This document shows positions 25,376-33,539 of a stretch of 38,947 nucleotides of DNA, piece after piece. The notes beneath the pieces are model-generated. The model saw nothing but the letters and a program-made list of their open reading frames with translations, was not told the DNA's origin and did not search any database. The stretch is from an uncultured Clostridia bacterium (GTDB taxonomy: Bacteria > Bacillota_A > Clostridia > Oscillospirales > Oscillospiraceae), in contig CAMZIX010000004.1 in NCBI GenBank assembly GCA_947307375.1, forward strand, positions 1-38,947, read 5' to 3'. Both the position numbers and the translations under genes were made by a program. How positions within the stretch are numbered: the stretch's first letter is position 1; each line of letters opens with the position of its first letter.

Positions 25376-26263
25376 ATGGGCTTTTTCCGCTTCAACTACC
25401 GCAGCGAGCTGCTCAACCGCTATGTGGACGTGTCGGTGGTCCTCCCGACCGACGGCTACCGGCTCCCCGCGGGCGCTCACCCGGTCGAGCGCTGTCACCG
25501 CGCGCCCGCTCCGGCGGATGCGCCGGCGTGGCGGCCCGGGATGAAATTCCAAACCGTGTATCTGATCCACGGCGGCGGGGACGACGACACGCTGACCTAC
25601 CGCTACAGCAATATTGAGGAGGCCGCGCAGCGCGATCACGTGATGCTCGTCACGCCCGACATCGCCAACAGCCTCGGCCTGGACACGGCCTACGGCGTGC
25701 CCTACCTGAGCTTTCTCACCGAGGAGCTGCCCACGGTGATCCAGTCGCTCTTCCCCTCCTCGCCGAGGCGGGAGGACAACTTTATCATGGGCTACGCCAT
25801 GGGCGGCAACGTCGCCCTCGGCGCGGCGGTCAACCGCCCCGACCGCTATGCGGTGTGCGTGGACATCTCCGGCGGCATCGGCATGACCTTCCGGGCGGAC
25901 ACGCTGCAGAGCGAGCTTGACGGGCCGGTCTTCCGGGACATGTTCCCGCTCTACAATCACAGCTTCGGCCCTGCCTCCGGTATCCCCGGCAGCCGCTCGG
26001 ATCTGAAAAGCGAGCTGCTCCGTCACCGGGAGGCCGGCGACCCGGAGTGCCGCTTCCTGCTGATCTGCGGGAGCAAAGAATTCATCCGCGAGCGCGTGGA
26101 GGGCGACGTGGCAGCGATGCGCGCGCTGGATATGGACGTCTGTTATTTCTGCGCCGAGGGCTATGACCACGATTTCCGGCTCTGGAACCGCGCGATGGAG
26201 CTCTCGCTGGACCGCCTGCTGCCGCTGAAGCGGCGGCCGATCTACCCCGACGAAAAGGAGTGA
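25376..26263 (+). CDS. EstA-like homolog with Ala at the nucleophile position
   Basis: 295-aa alpha/beta-hydrolase homolog. The elbow reads MGYAMGGNVAL: Ala141 (codon GCC at 25796-25798) replaces the catalytic serine. The histidine motif (GYDHDFRLW) is kept; the acid loop reads CGSKE, with no obvious Asp. An insert near residues 33-57 (GAHPVERCHRAPAPADAP) is Pro/Ala-rich. The frame is intact. It begins 3 nt after the previous stop with only a weak ribosome site, and an active esterase follows 7 nt downstream. Probably a non-hydrolytic binding or assembly partner; an unusual nucleophile elsewhere cannot be excluded. Confidence 0.8.
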   Translation: MGFFRFNYRSELLNRYVDVSVVLPTDGYRLPAGAHPVERCHRAPAPADAPAWRPGMKFQTVYLIHGGGDDDTLTYRYSNIEEAAQRDHVMLVTPDIANSLGLDTAYGVPYLSFLTEELPTVIQSLFPSSPRREDNFIMGYAMGGNVALGAAVNRPDRYAVCVDISGGIGMTFRADTLQSELDGPVFRDMFPLYNHSFGPASGIPGSRSDLKSELLRHREAGDPECRFLLICGSKEFIRERVEGDVAAMRALDMDVCYFCAEGYDHDFRLWNRAMELSLDRLLPLKRRPIYPDEKE

Positions 26264-26270
26264 ACGAATC

Positions 26271-27104
26271 ATGGCAAATTTCCGACTCTACTACTACTCC
26301 GAGGTGCTCAAGATGAAGGTGGGGGTAAACGTCATCCTGCCGGAGAGCACCTGGGGCACCTCCCTGGCCGACCGGCCGCGGGATTACCGCTATCCGGTGC
26401 TCTGGCTCCAATCCGGCGGAGGCTTTGACTACACCGACTGGCAGCGCTACACCTCCCTCGAGCTCTACGCCTCCGAGGTCGGCGTCGCGGTGGTCTGCTC
26501 GGGCACCTACTGCTCCGGCTACATGGACACCGTGCGCGGCAACTTCAAGTACTTCTCCCAGCTTTCCATCGAGACGCCGAAGGTGGTGCGCCACCTCTTC
26601 CCGCTCTCGGAAAAACCGGAGGAGAACTTCATCGCTGGTTTTTCGATGGGCGGCTACGGCTCGCTCAAATGGCTGGTGCGCGACCCGGAGCAGTTTGCGG
26701 CGATCGGCCTCTTCTCCGGGCTCAAGAATCTGGCGGACCTGCCGCTGGACGACGAGAACGCCATGCTGATGGGCAACGACGAATTCTACATGTTCCGCTC
26801 CGCCTTCGCCGGAAGCAAGTATATCGTCAACACCGAGAACGACATCTGCTATATGATCGACAAGCAGATGGCCGCGGGCAAAAAATTCCCGCGCGCCTAT
26901 ATGGCCACCGGCGTGGAGGACACCCACTATGAGGACAACCGCTTCTTCATGGACAAGTACGCCTCCCAGGGGCTGGACATCTACCGCGTCATCGACCACG
27001 GCTACCACAACTGGGAGTACTGCGACAAGCATGTGAAGCTGTTTCTGGACTGGCTCGCCGCCGAGGGGAAGATCAAAAACACCTTCGTGCGGGCAAGCGA
27101 ATGA
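26271..27104 (+). CDS. EstA-like alpha/beta-hydrolase esterase (active site intact)
   Basis: 277-aa esterase, clear paralog of the gene at 17531: the same opening (LYYYSEVLKMKVGVNVILP), the same TSLADRP segment, elbow GFSMGGYG with Ser125, and His246 in GYHNWEYCDKH. It is followed, like 17531, by a homolog without the nucleophile, and preceded by another such homolog (Ala141). No signal peptide. It probably hydrolyses short acyl or aromatic esters on an imported compound. Confidence 0.88.
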   Translation: MANFRLYYYSEVLKMKVGVNVILPESTWGTSLADRPRDYRYPVLWLQSGGGFDYTDWQRYTSLELYASEVGVAVVCSGTYCSGYMDTVRGNFKYFSQLSIETPKVVRHLFPLSEKPEENFIAGFSMGGYGSLKWLVRDPEQFAAIGLFSGLKNLADLPLDDENAMLMGNDEFYMFRSAFAGSKYIVNTENDICYMIDKQMAAGKKFPRAYMATGVEDTHYEDNRFFMDKYASQGLDIYRVIDHGYHNWEYCDKHVKLFLDWLAAEGKIKNTFVRASE

Positions 27105-27119
27105 GAGGGGGACGTAAGC

Positions 27120-27896
27120 ATGGCAAGCATTGAAATGAACATGCTGTCGGTCATCACCTGCGGCTCGATCTCCGTGCGGGTCTTCTGCCCCGGCATGGAC
27201 AAGCTCGCCCTGGACGACCGGGAGCACAAGGTCCGCTATCCGGTGCTCTGGCTGCTGCACGACGACGGCGGCGCCGCGCTGGACTGGCTGTCCACGCCGG
27301 CCGACCGGCTGGCCGAGCAGTACGGCGTCTTCCTGATCGCGCCGGATCAGCACCACGCCCTCTGCACCGACATGAAATTCGGTCCCCGCTACGAATACTT
27401 CCTCAACACCGAGCTGACCGCCATCTGCCGCAACTGCCTTCCCATCTCCGACGACCCGGCGCTCAACTGGATCGCCGGCGTCGGCACCGGCGCCTACGGC
27501 GCGGTCAAGATGGCGCTGAAGCACCCCGAGACCTTCTCCCGCGCCGCGGCGCTGGACGGCGTGCTCGACCTGGAGGCCGTCATTCAGAAGGCTCTCCGCG
27601 GCGAGGACACCGGCATCCCCCACGACAAGGCCTCCCTCGAGGCCGTCTTCGGCGAGCTCGACGCCTTTCCCGGCAGCGCGAACGATCTCTTCGCTCTCGC
27701 GGAAAAGAAGACCGACGGCCGCGTCCTCTTCGTCTGGGAGGACGGCTCGCCGCGCGCGGCGGAAAGCCTGCGTCTGGCGGAGAAGCTGGGCGAGGCCGCC
27801 GAGACCGCGGTGCTGACGGCCGGCGCCGATCTCCACGCCTGCCAGAGCTCGCTTCCCGCGGCGCTGGCCTGGATGATGAAGGAGGCGCGCGCATGA
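27120..27896 (+). CDS. EstA-like homolog lacking the catalytic Ser and His (pseudo-esterase)
   Basis: 258-aa paralog of the gene at 18378. The elbow is GVGTGAYGA, with Gly122 in place of Ser. The C-terminal helix (CQSSLPAALAWM) aligns with CQKHLPAFLAWL of the active 17531 protein, but the catalytic His position just before it holds Ala. Retention of the same loss in two copies, each directly after an active esterase, argues for a selected role. A GAGGGGGA ribosome site lies upstream; the ATGA overlap with the next gene (27893) gives translational coupling. Confidence 0.8.
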   Translation: MASIEMNMLSVITCGSISVRVFCPGMDKLALDDREHKVRYPVLWLLHDDGGAALDWLSTPADRLAEQYGVFLIAPDQHHALCTDMKFGPRYEYFLNTELTAICRNCLPISDDPALNWIAGVGTGAYGAVKMALKHPETFSRAAALDGVLDLEAVIQKALRGEDTGIPHDKASLEAVFGELDAFPGSANDLFALAEKKTDGRVLFVWEDGSPRAAESLRLAEKLGEAAETAVLTAGADLHACQSSLPAALAWMMKEARA

Positions 27897-29410
27897 AGCT
27901 GAAGCTCCGCCCCGGCATCCCGGACGACGCCAATCGGGAATACCTGCCCGAATCGCTGCGCGGCAGCGAGATCGTGGTCAACGAAAACGGCAACAACTCC
28001 CTGCCCTACCCCACGCGCCTGCGGGAAGTCACGGGCGTGCTGGCTGACGGGCTGGAGGACCGCTGGTACGAATATGTGCCCGAGAGCTATGACGGCTCAA
28101 AGCCCGTGCCGCTGGTCGTCGGCTGCCACGGCGGCCTGATGACCGGCTGGGGCCACTCGGTCTATACTTCCTGGACGATGGTGGCCGACCGCGAGGGCTT
28201 CATCTGCGTCTTCCCGGACGCGCACAGCCAGCGGATGTGGACGGTCGAGGGCATCTTCGACAACTGGGATCCCGCAAGCGCCCCGACCCTGCCCATCCAG
28301 CGCGCGCCGAAGGACTGGCGCGAAAACCACGACATGAAATACCTGGAGGCCCTGATCGGCCTCATGGAAGAGAAATACAACATCGATCCGGGCCGGATCT
28401 TCATGCAGGGCATGAGCATGGGCAACTTCATGACCGGCATGTTCGCCCGCTACCGCGGCCAGCTCCTGGCCGGCGCGGCGGGCTCCGGCGGCCCCGCCCG
28501 CCCGGAAATGCTCTTCGACGCGGAGGGCCGCGTCAAAAACATCGGCGGCCCGCTGGCCGTCTGGCAGTCCCGCCCCGAAAAGAACGGCCTGCCTCCCGGC
28601 GCGAGCTACGACGAGGCGGTCATCAACAAATACGCCCGCTTCTACTGGATGCTCGTCAACGAGTGCGACCCGGTGCCGCAGATCCGAATCGAAGGCGAGG
28701 ATAACTTCGCTTTCTACAAAGGCAAGAAGGCCGACCTCGTGTATCTCGACATCAAAAACCGCGATCACGGTCAGACCCTGGACGAGGCCTTCCTCTACTG
28801 GGACTTCCTGTTCTCCGGCGTCCGGAAGGGGCCGGACGGCCGCGTGATCATGGGCGAGACCCTGCGGCCCCGCACAGGCGACGCCTTTGCCCTGGCCTTT
28901 GCCGAGGGGCGGCACGCCTGCTGGTTCAAAAACAGTGTGCAGGCCCTGCCCGCGGCCCCGGTCTGGTGGCAGAAGCTCAAATACCACGGCCTTGACGGCG
29001 GGCAGCTTGTGAGAGGCGAATACCTCTGCGTGCCGCTGCGCTTCCTGGCCGAGGCCTTCGGCGCGGAATACCGGACCGCGGACGGCGGCGCGAGCGCGGC
29101 GCTCCTGTTGCCCGGCGGGCGCGAGGCGCAGTTCGCCCGCGGCAGCATCGGCTGCCTTGTGGACGACACGCTGCGCTGCATGTACTGCGAGGCGCTCGAG
29201 CGAGAGGGTGAGCTGCTGGTCAGCGCGGAGTGGTTCTGCAAATATCTGTTCAACTGTCAGGTCTCCGTCTGCAACGGCGTGGTCTATATCACCGACCACT
29301 TCGTGGATCTCTCCTTCTTCCTGGCGGATCTGATCCTCGACCTGCTGGACGGCAGGGCGCTGCCGACGGATTTTTCCCACATCGACACCGGAGAAAACAA
29401 AGAAACTTAA
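27893..29410 (+). CDS. PHB-depolymerase-like esterase with C-terminal CuAO-N-like domain, paralog 3
   Basis: 505-aa paralog. Opening LRPGIPDDANREYLPE and VVNENGNNS; Ser175 (GMSMGN) and His292 (KNRDHGQT). The C-terminal domain (about 370-495) has VRGEYLCVPLRFLAEAFGA, GSIGCLVDDTLRCMYCEAL and SAEWFCKYLFNCQV. The ATG overlaps the stop of the pseudo-esterase gene by 4 nt, so this hydrolase is tied in expression to the EstA-like trio just upstream. No signal peptide. Confidence 0.82.
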   Translation: MKLKLRPGIPDDANREYLPESLRGSEIVVNENGNNSLPYPTRLREVTGVLADGLEDRWYEYVPESYDGSKPVPLVVGCHGGLMTGWGHSVYTSWTMVADREGFICVFPDAHSQRMWTVEGIFDNWDPASAPTLPIQRAPKDWRENHDMKYLEALIGLMEEKYNIDPGRIFMQGMSMGNFMTGMFARYRGQLLAGAAGSGGPARPEMLFDAEGRVKNIGGPLAVWQSRPEKNGLPPGASYDEAVINKYARFYWMLVNECDPVPQIRIEGEDNFAFYKGKKADLVYLDIKNRDHGQTLDEAFLYWDFLFSGVRKGPDGRVIMGETLRPRTGDAFALAFAEGRHACWFKNSVQALPAAPVWWQKLKYHGLDGGQLVRGEYLCVPLRFLAEAFGAEYRTADGGASAALLLPGGREAQFARGSIGCLVDDTLRCMYCEALEREGELLVSAEWFCKYLFNCQVSVCNGVVYITDHFVDLSFFLADLILDLLDGRALPTDFSHIDTGENKET

Positions 29411-29424
29411 AGGAGAACTAAGCT

Positions 29425-30525
29425 ATGAGAATCGTGATCCATACCCTGATGGACGACTTCGGCCAGATGGTCGACGGCATCCGCCTCGAGCTGGACGCCA
29501 CCGCCCCCGCCCTGAAGCCGGAGGATTTCACCTGCAAAGACTGCTATTATAACCTCGGCGCGACCAAGACCATCCCCGGCGTGAAGACCGTGACGGCGGA
29601 AGGCAATACCCTCGCCCTCAGCTTCAAGCCCTTCCTCTTCCGCGTCGACTTCGCCGTGGCCTGCCCCGCCCTGGGCGTCACGGTCACGAAGGAGAACGCC
29701 GACGCGGTGGAGCTCTATCACGAGGATATGTTCCGCCCGGTGGCGGAGCGCGGCGTGATCTACCGCATCTACGAGCCGGACGCCTTCGGCCCCCGTCCCC
29801 TGGTCCTCTTCCTGCACGGCGGCGGCGGCTGCGGCGACGACAACCTCCTGCAGCTGACCGATACCATCGGCGCGATCAAGCTCGCCGAGCGCGTGCCCGA
29901 TATGTACGTGATGGCGCCCCAGGCCCCCGCGGGCGGTCTGAGCATGGAGGAGATGTTTGCCAAGATGTGCTCGAAGGGCGACCCGCACAAGGTCATCCTC
30001 GGCGCGGACACCTGCAACGAGAAGATCGACCGCGGCTGGACGCGGGAGTACCTCGGCCGCGTGATCGACGAGATCCGGCTGATGATCGCCGCCGGCAAGG
30101 TCGACCCCCACCGCGTCTATGTCATCGGCATGAGCATGGGCGGCTTCGGCACGCTCAAGGCCGTGTCCATGGCGCCGGAGCTCTTCGCCGCCTGCGCGCC
30201 GATCTGCCCGAGCCTGAACAACGAGACCTATCCGATCCTGGAGAATTTCCCCGAGGTCCCGGCCTATATCTCCACCGCCTATATCGATCACCAGGTCAGC
30301 CGTCACGCCTATATCCTCCGCGCCGTGCAGAAGCTCTGGGAGAAGGGCCGCCGCGACGTGCGCTTCACCATTTTCTCCGCCGAGGAGCTGGCCGAGTACG
30401 GCATCGGCGTCACCGAGGGCATCAGCGCCAAGCAGCTCTATGAGGAAAACCACAACAGCTGGATCCTCGCGCTGCACAACGAATACTGCATCCTCGACTG
30501 GATGTTCTCCCACGTCAAGGGCTGA
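29425..30525 (+). CDS. Phospholipase/carboxylesterase-like hydrolase with N-terminal beta domain
   Basis: 366-aa protein. The first 115 or so residues are beta-rich and Ig-like (DFGQMVDGIRLEL opening), resembling the N-terminal domain of some peptidase/esterase hybrids; the rest is an alpha/beta hydrolase with oxyanion loop LHGGGGCGDDN, elbow GMSMGGFG (Ser237) and His343 in ENHNSW. This two-domain plan matches esterases annotated as prolyl-oligopeptidase-like or carboxylesterases. No signal peptide, so cytoplasmic. An AAGGAGA ribosome site lies before ATG 29425. The gap to the next gene is 3 nt. Confidence 0.82.
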   Translation: MRIVIHTLMDDFGQMVDGIRLELDATAPALKPEDFTCKDCYYNLGATKTIPGVKTVTAEGNTLALSFKPFLFRVDFAVACPALGVTVTKENADAVELYHEDMFRPVAERGVIYRIYEPDAFGPRPLVLFLHGGGGCGDDNLLQLTDTIGAIKLAERVPDMYVMAPQAPAGGLSMEEMFAKMCSKGDPHKVILGADTCNEKIDRGWTREYLGRVIDEIRLMIAAGKVDPHRVYVIGMSMGGFGTLKAVSMAPELFAACAPICPSLNNETYPILENFPEVPAYISTAYIDHQVSRHAYILRAVQKLWEKGRRDVRFTIFSAEELAEYGIGVTEGISAKQLYEENHNSWILALHNEYCILDWMFSHVKG

Positions 30526-30528
30526 GCG

Positions 30529-32016
30529 ATGGCACAGATCAGACTGCGCCCCGGCGATCCGAACGACGAGAATCGGGACTATCTGCCGGAGGCGATCAAG
30601 ACCAGTCAAATGGTGGTCAACGAGAACGGCAACAATTCCCGGCCCATGCCGCCCCGGCTGCAGGAGTTCCGCGGCGACCTGGCGGGCGACGGGCTCGAAG
30701 ACGTCTGGTATGAGTACGTTCCCGAAAGCTACGATCCCGCGAAAAAGACGCCCCTGGTCTTTTCCATGCACGGCGGCCTGATGACCGGCTGGGGCCAGTG
30801 CATCTACACCAGCTGGACCTACGTGGCCGACCGCGAGGGCTTCATCTGCGTGTTTCCCAGCGCGCACAGCCGCCGCTTCTGGCAGATCATGTGCGAGGAG
30901 GAGCTGAAGGACCTGCTCTCCGCGGAGAACCCGGAGGGCATCTACCTCAACCCCTTCCCCGCCGATATCCGCGAGAATCACGACGCCAATTTTGTGCTGG
31001 CCTTGCTGGAGCGCATGAAGGCGCGCTACAACATCGACGAGGGCCGCGTCTACATGCAGGGCATGAGCCTCGGCAACGCGATGACGCAGATGATGGCGCG
31101 CTTCTATTCCTCGCGCTTCGCCGCGATGGCCGGCTCCGCCGGTCCGGCGCGCAAAACGCTGCTCTTCCGTCCGGACGGCACGCCCGAGCACGAGAGCCTT
31201 CCCGTGGACGCCTGGCAGACCCGCATGGAGCTGGATCAGCCCGCGCCCGCCTGCTCGGACGACTACGAGGACGTAGTCGCCTACAACCGGGACTACTGGC
31301 TGAAGATCAACGGCTGCGAGGAGCTGCCCCGCATCCGCCTCTTCGGGGAAAACGGCTTTGCCTTCTATCACGGCAAATACGCCGACTACGTCTTCCGGGA
31401 CGTGAAAAACCGCGACCACGGCCAGACCTTCGACGACGCGGAGCTGGTGTGGGACTATCTCTTCTCCGGCGCGCGCCGCGCGGAGAACGGCCGCATCGTC
31501 CATGAGCCGACGGCCATCCCCGCGGAAAACGACCGGGAGGCGGTCGCCTGCGTGGCCGGCTGCCGCCGCGCCTGGGTGAACGGTGCGATCGTCCCGCTGA
31601 ACGGAGAGGCCTTCCTCTGGCAGAAGCTCAAGTATCACGGGCTGCAGGGCGGCGCTCTGGTCCGCGGCGAGTATCTGATGCTGCCGCTCCCCTTCCTGGC
31701 CGGCGTGACGGGCGCGCTCTGTGTCCCCGGCGACGGGGGCCGCACGGCCGAGCTTCGGCTGGCGGACGGGCGCTGCGCCCAGTTTGCCCAGGGCTCGATC
31801 GGCGCGGTCGTGGACAACCGCATCCGCAGCATGGACTGCGAGGCCGTGCTGCAGGACGGGCAGCTCTATGTCTCCGGCGAGTGGGCGCTGCGCGAGCTGG
31901 CGGGCCGTCAGGTTTCCCGCAGCCGCGACGGGCTCTACGCCACCGACCACGAGACCCGTCTTTCCACCCACATGACCCGGCTGCTGCGCGATCTTCTCAC
32001 AGAGGAGCCGGTGTAA
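30529..32016 (+). CDS. PHB-depolymerase-like esterase with C-terminal CuAO-N-like domain, paralog 4
   Basis: 495-aa paralog: LRPGDPNDENRDYLPE opening, Ser180 (GMSLGN), His297 (KNRDHGQT). It is the most diverged of the five in the C-terminal domain (GSIGAVVDNRIRSMDCEAVL; SGEWALRELAGRQV) and lacks the Trp-Phe-Cys pair of the others. It has its own segment after strand 4 (DLLSAENPEGIYLNPFPADI), so substrate range probably differs. It is followed by the DUF624 gene with an AAGGAGG ribosome site. Confidence 0.82.
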   Translation: MAQIRLRPGDPNDENRDYLPEAIKTSQMVVNENGNNSRPMPPRLQEFRGDLAGDGLEDVWYEYVPESYDPAKKTPLVFSMHGGLMTGWGQCIYTSWTYVADREGFICVFPSAHSRRFWQIMCEEELKDLLSAENPEGIYLNPFPADIRENHDANFVLALLERMKARYNIDEGRVYMQGMSLGNAMTQMMARFYSSRFAAMAGSAGPARKTLLFRPDGTPEHESLPVDAWQTRMELDQPAPACSDDYEDVVAYNRDYWLKINGCEELPRIRLFGENGFAFYHGKYADYVFRDVKNRDHGQTFDDAELVWDYLFSGARRAENGRIVHEPTAIPAENDREAVACVAGCRRAWVNGAIVPLNGEAFLWQKLKYHGLQGGALVRGEYLMLPLPFLAGVTGALCVPGDGGRTAELRLADGRCAQFAQGSIGAVVDNRIRSMDCEAVLQDGQLYVSGEWALRELAGRQVSRSRDGLYATDHETRLSTHMTRLLRDLLTEEPV

Positions 32017-32031
32017 AGGAGGGATCCGTTC

Positions 32032-32649
32032 ATGCTTCGGCCTGAATCGCCGATCGGCCAGGCGCTCACCTGGGCCTGCAATCTGCTGCTTCTGAGTCTG
32101 CTCTATCTGGTCTTTTCTCTTCCCGTCTTTACGGTCGGGGCCGCGGCGATCACGCTCTACGAGGAGGTCTTCGCCGTCAGGGAAGGCCGGGACGGCATCC
32201 TGATCAAGGACTATTTCGACGCCTTCCGGCGGAATTTCCGCAAGGGGATGGGGATGCTCGCGGTCTACGCCGCGGCGGTCCTGCTGATCGGCGGCGTCAC
32301 CGGCGCGCTGATCCTGGTCGGCATGGCGGTACGTCCGGCCGTGCTGATCTCCCTGGCCCTGATCGGCGGTCTCGTCTGCTGGGTACCGATCCTCGCCGGT
32401 CGCTACGAGCAGAAGCTCGGGATCACAGTGCGCAATTCCTATCTCATCGGCATCCGCAATCTGCCCCTTACCCTGCTGCTCGCGCTGCTGAACTTCGGTC
32501 TGCCGGCTCTGATCTGGCTGATGCCGGAGGATCTGCTGCGCTGGTATCTGTTCCTGCTGCTGTTCTTTCTCCCCGCCGGCTGCGCCTTCCTGTCTGCGGA
32601 GCTGGTGCTGCGCGTACTGAAGAAGCAATACCCCGATCAAGCTGACTGA
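32032..32649 (+). CDS. DUF624 (YesL-like) membrane protein
   Basis: 205-aa integral membrane protein with four to five predicted helices (about 17-40, 75-100, 102-120, 145-162, 168-190). The opening with a conserved hydrophobic helix followed by VFTVGAAAITLY is the DUF624/YesL signature; these genes are regular companions of YesMN-regulated oligosaccharide importers in Firmicutes. The molecular role is unknown. Its place in the middle of the hydrolase operon supports the view that the whole operon serves uptake and processing of one kind of glycan or glycoside. Confidence 0.88.
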   Translation: MLRPESPIGQALTWACNLLLLSLLYLVFSLPVFTVGAAAITLYEEVFAVREGRDGILIKDYFDAFRRNFRKGMGMLAVYAAAVLLIGGVTGALILVGMAVRPAVLISLALIGGLVCWVPILAGRYEQKLGITVRNSYLIGIRNLPLTLLLALLNFGLPALIWLMPEDLLRWYLFLLLFFLPAGCAFLSAELVLRVLKKQYPDQAD

Positions 32650-32663
32650 AAGGATGAGGCTCC

Positions 32664-33530
32664 ATGCTGAAAAAGTACATATACCACGACGTGAACTTCC
32701 GCGGAACCATCGACCGTGTGACCTACACGACCCACAATCCCGAGGGCGAGCTGCGGCAGAAGTACGCCAATATCTATCTCCCTTACGGCTATGACCCGGC
32801 AGGCGAAAAGAAATACGACATCCTCTATCTGATGCACGGCGGCGGCGGGAATCCCGACGCCTGGCTGGACTGCAGCATGGTCAAGAATATGCTGGACTAC
32901 TGCTTCGCGGAAAAGGAGGCCGAGCCCTTCATCGTCGTCTTCCCGAGCTTCTACAAGGAGCAGATCAGCCGCATCGGCGCGCCGGTGGCGGAGGTCGAAC
33001 AGCAGAAGGTCCTCGACTTCATCCCCGAGGTCGTCAGCGAGCTGCTGCCCGCGGTGGAAGCGCATGTTCGCGGCTACGCCGAGACTTTGGACCCGGAGGG
33101 CTTCCGCGCCAGCCGCGCCCACCGTGCCTTCGGCGGCTTCTCCATGGGCTCCTGCACGACCTGGTATCAGTTCATCGAGAATCTGCCCTGTTTCTCCGTC
33201 TTCCTGCCCCTGAGCGGCGACTGCTGGGCCGTAGAGCCGCGCGGCGGCGGCACCAAGCCCGCCGAGACGGCGGAGATCCTGGCCCGGGCGGCCCTGGACG
33301 GGCTCAAGGCGGGCTACGATTTCCGCATCTACGCCGCGACCGGCAGCCTCGACCCTGCCTTTGGCAGCATGGAGCCGCAGATCGAGCAGATGAAACGCCA
33401 CCCGGTCTTCGCCTTCAACGAGGATCCTGCGGCAGGCAACTGCCACTTCGAGGTGGCCGAGGGAGAGCGCCACGCCTACGAATGCGTGTACAACTATCTC
33501 TACAGCTACCTCCCCTATCTCTTTCAGTGA
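32664..33530 (+). CDS. CE1-like feruloyl/acetyl-xylan esterase homolog
   Basis: 288-aa alpha/beta hydrolase (PF00756) with the plan of carbohydrate esterase family 1: YLPYGYD entry, YLMHGGGGNPDAW oxyanion loop, elbow GGFSMGS (Ser160) and His270 in GERHAYECVYNYLY. CE1 enzymes release ferulate or acetate from plant cell-wall sugars. The absence of a signal peptide means it would act on imported fragments. It differs from the six EstA-like proteins in having the catalytic His very near the C-terminus. It lies between DUF624 and the fifth PHB-like paralog, with gaps of 14 and 9 nt. Confidence 0.87.
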   Translation: MLKKYIYHDVNFRGTIDRVTYTTHNPEGELRQKYANIYLPYGYDPAGEKKYDILYLMHGGGGNPDAWLDCSMVKNMLDYCFAEKEAEPFIVVFPSFYKEQISRIGAPVAEVEQQKVLDFIPEVVSELLPAVEAHVRGYAETLDPEGFRASRAHRAFGGFSMGSCTTWYQFIENLPCFSVFLPLSGDCWAVEPRGGGTKPAETAEILARAALDGLKAGYDFRIYAATGSLDPAFGSMEPQIEQMKRHPVFAFNEDPAAGNCHFEVAEGERHAYECVYNYLYSYLPYLFQ

Positions 33531-33539
33531 GGTGAGACG

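Noticed and set aside
29407..32640. Open minus-strand frame of 1077 codons
   Set aside because: Same antisense codon-bias effect, lying under two hydrolases and the DUF624 gene.
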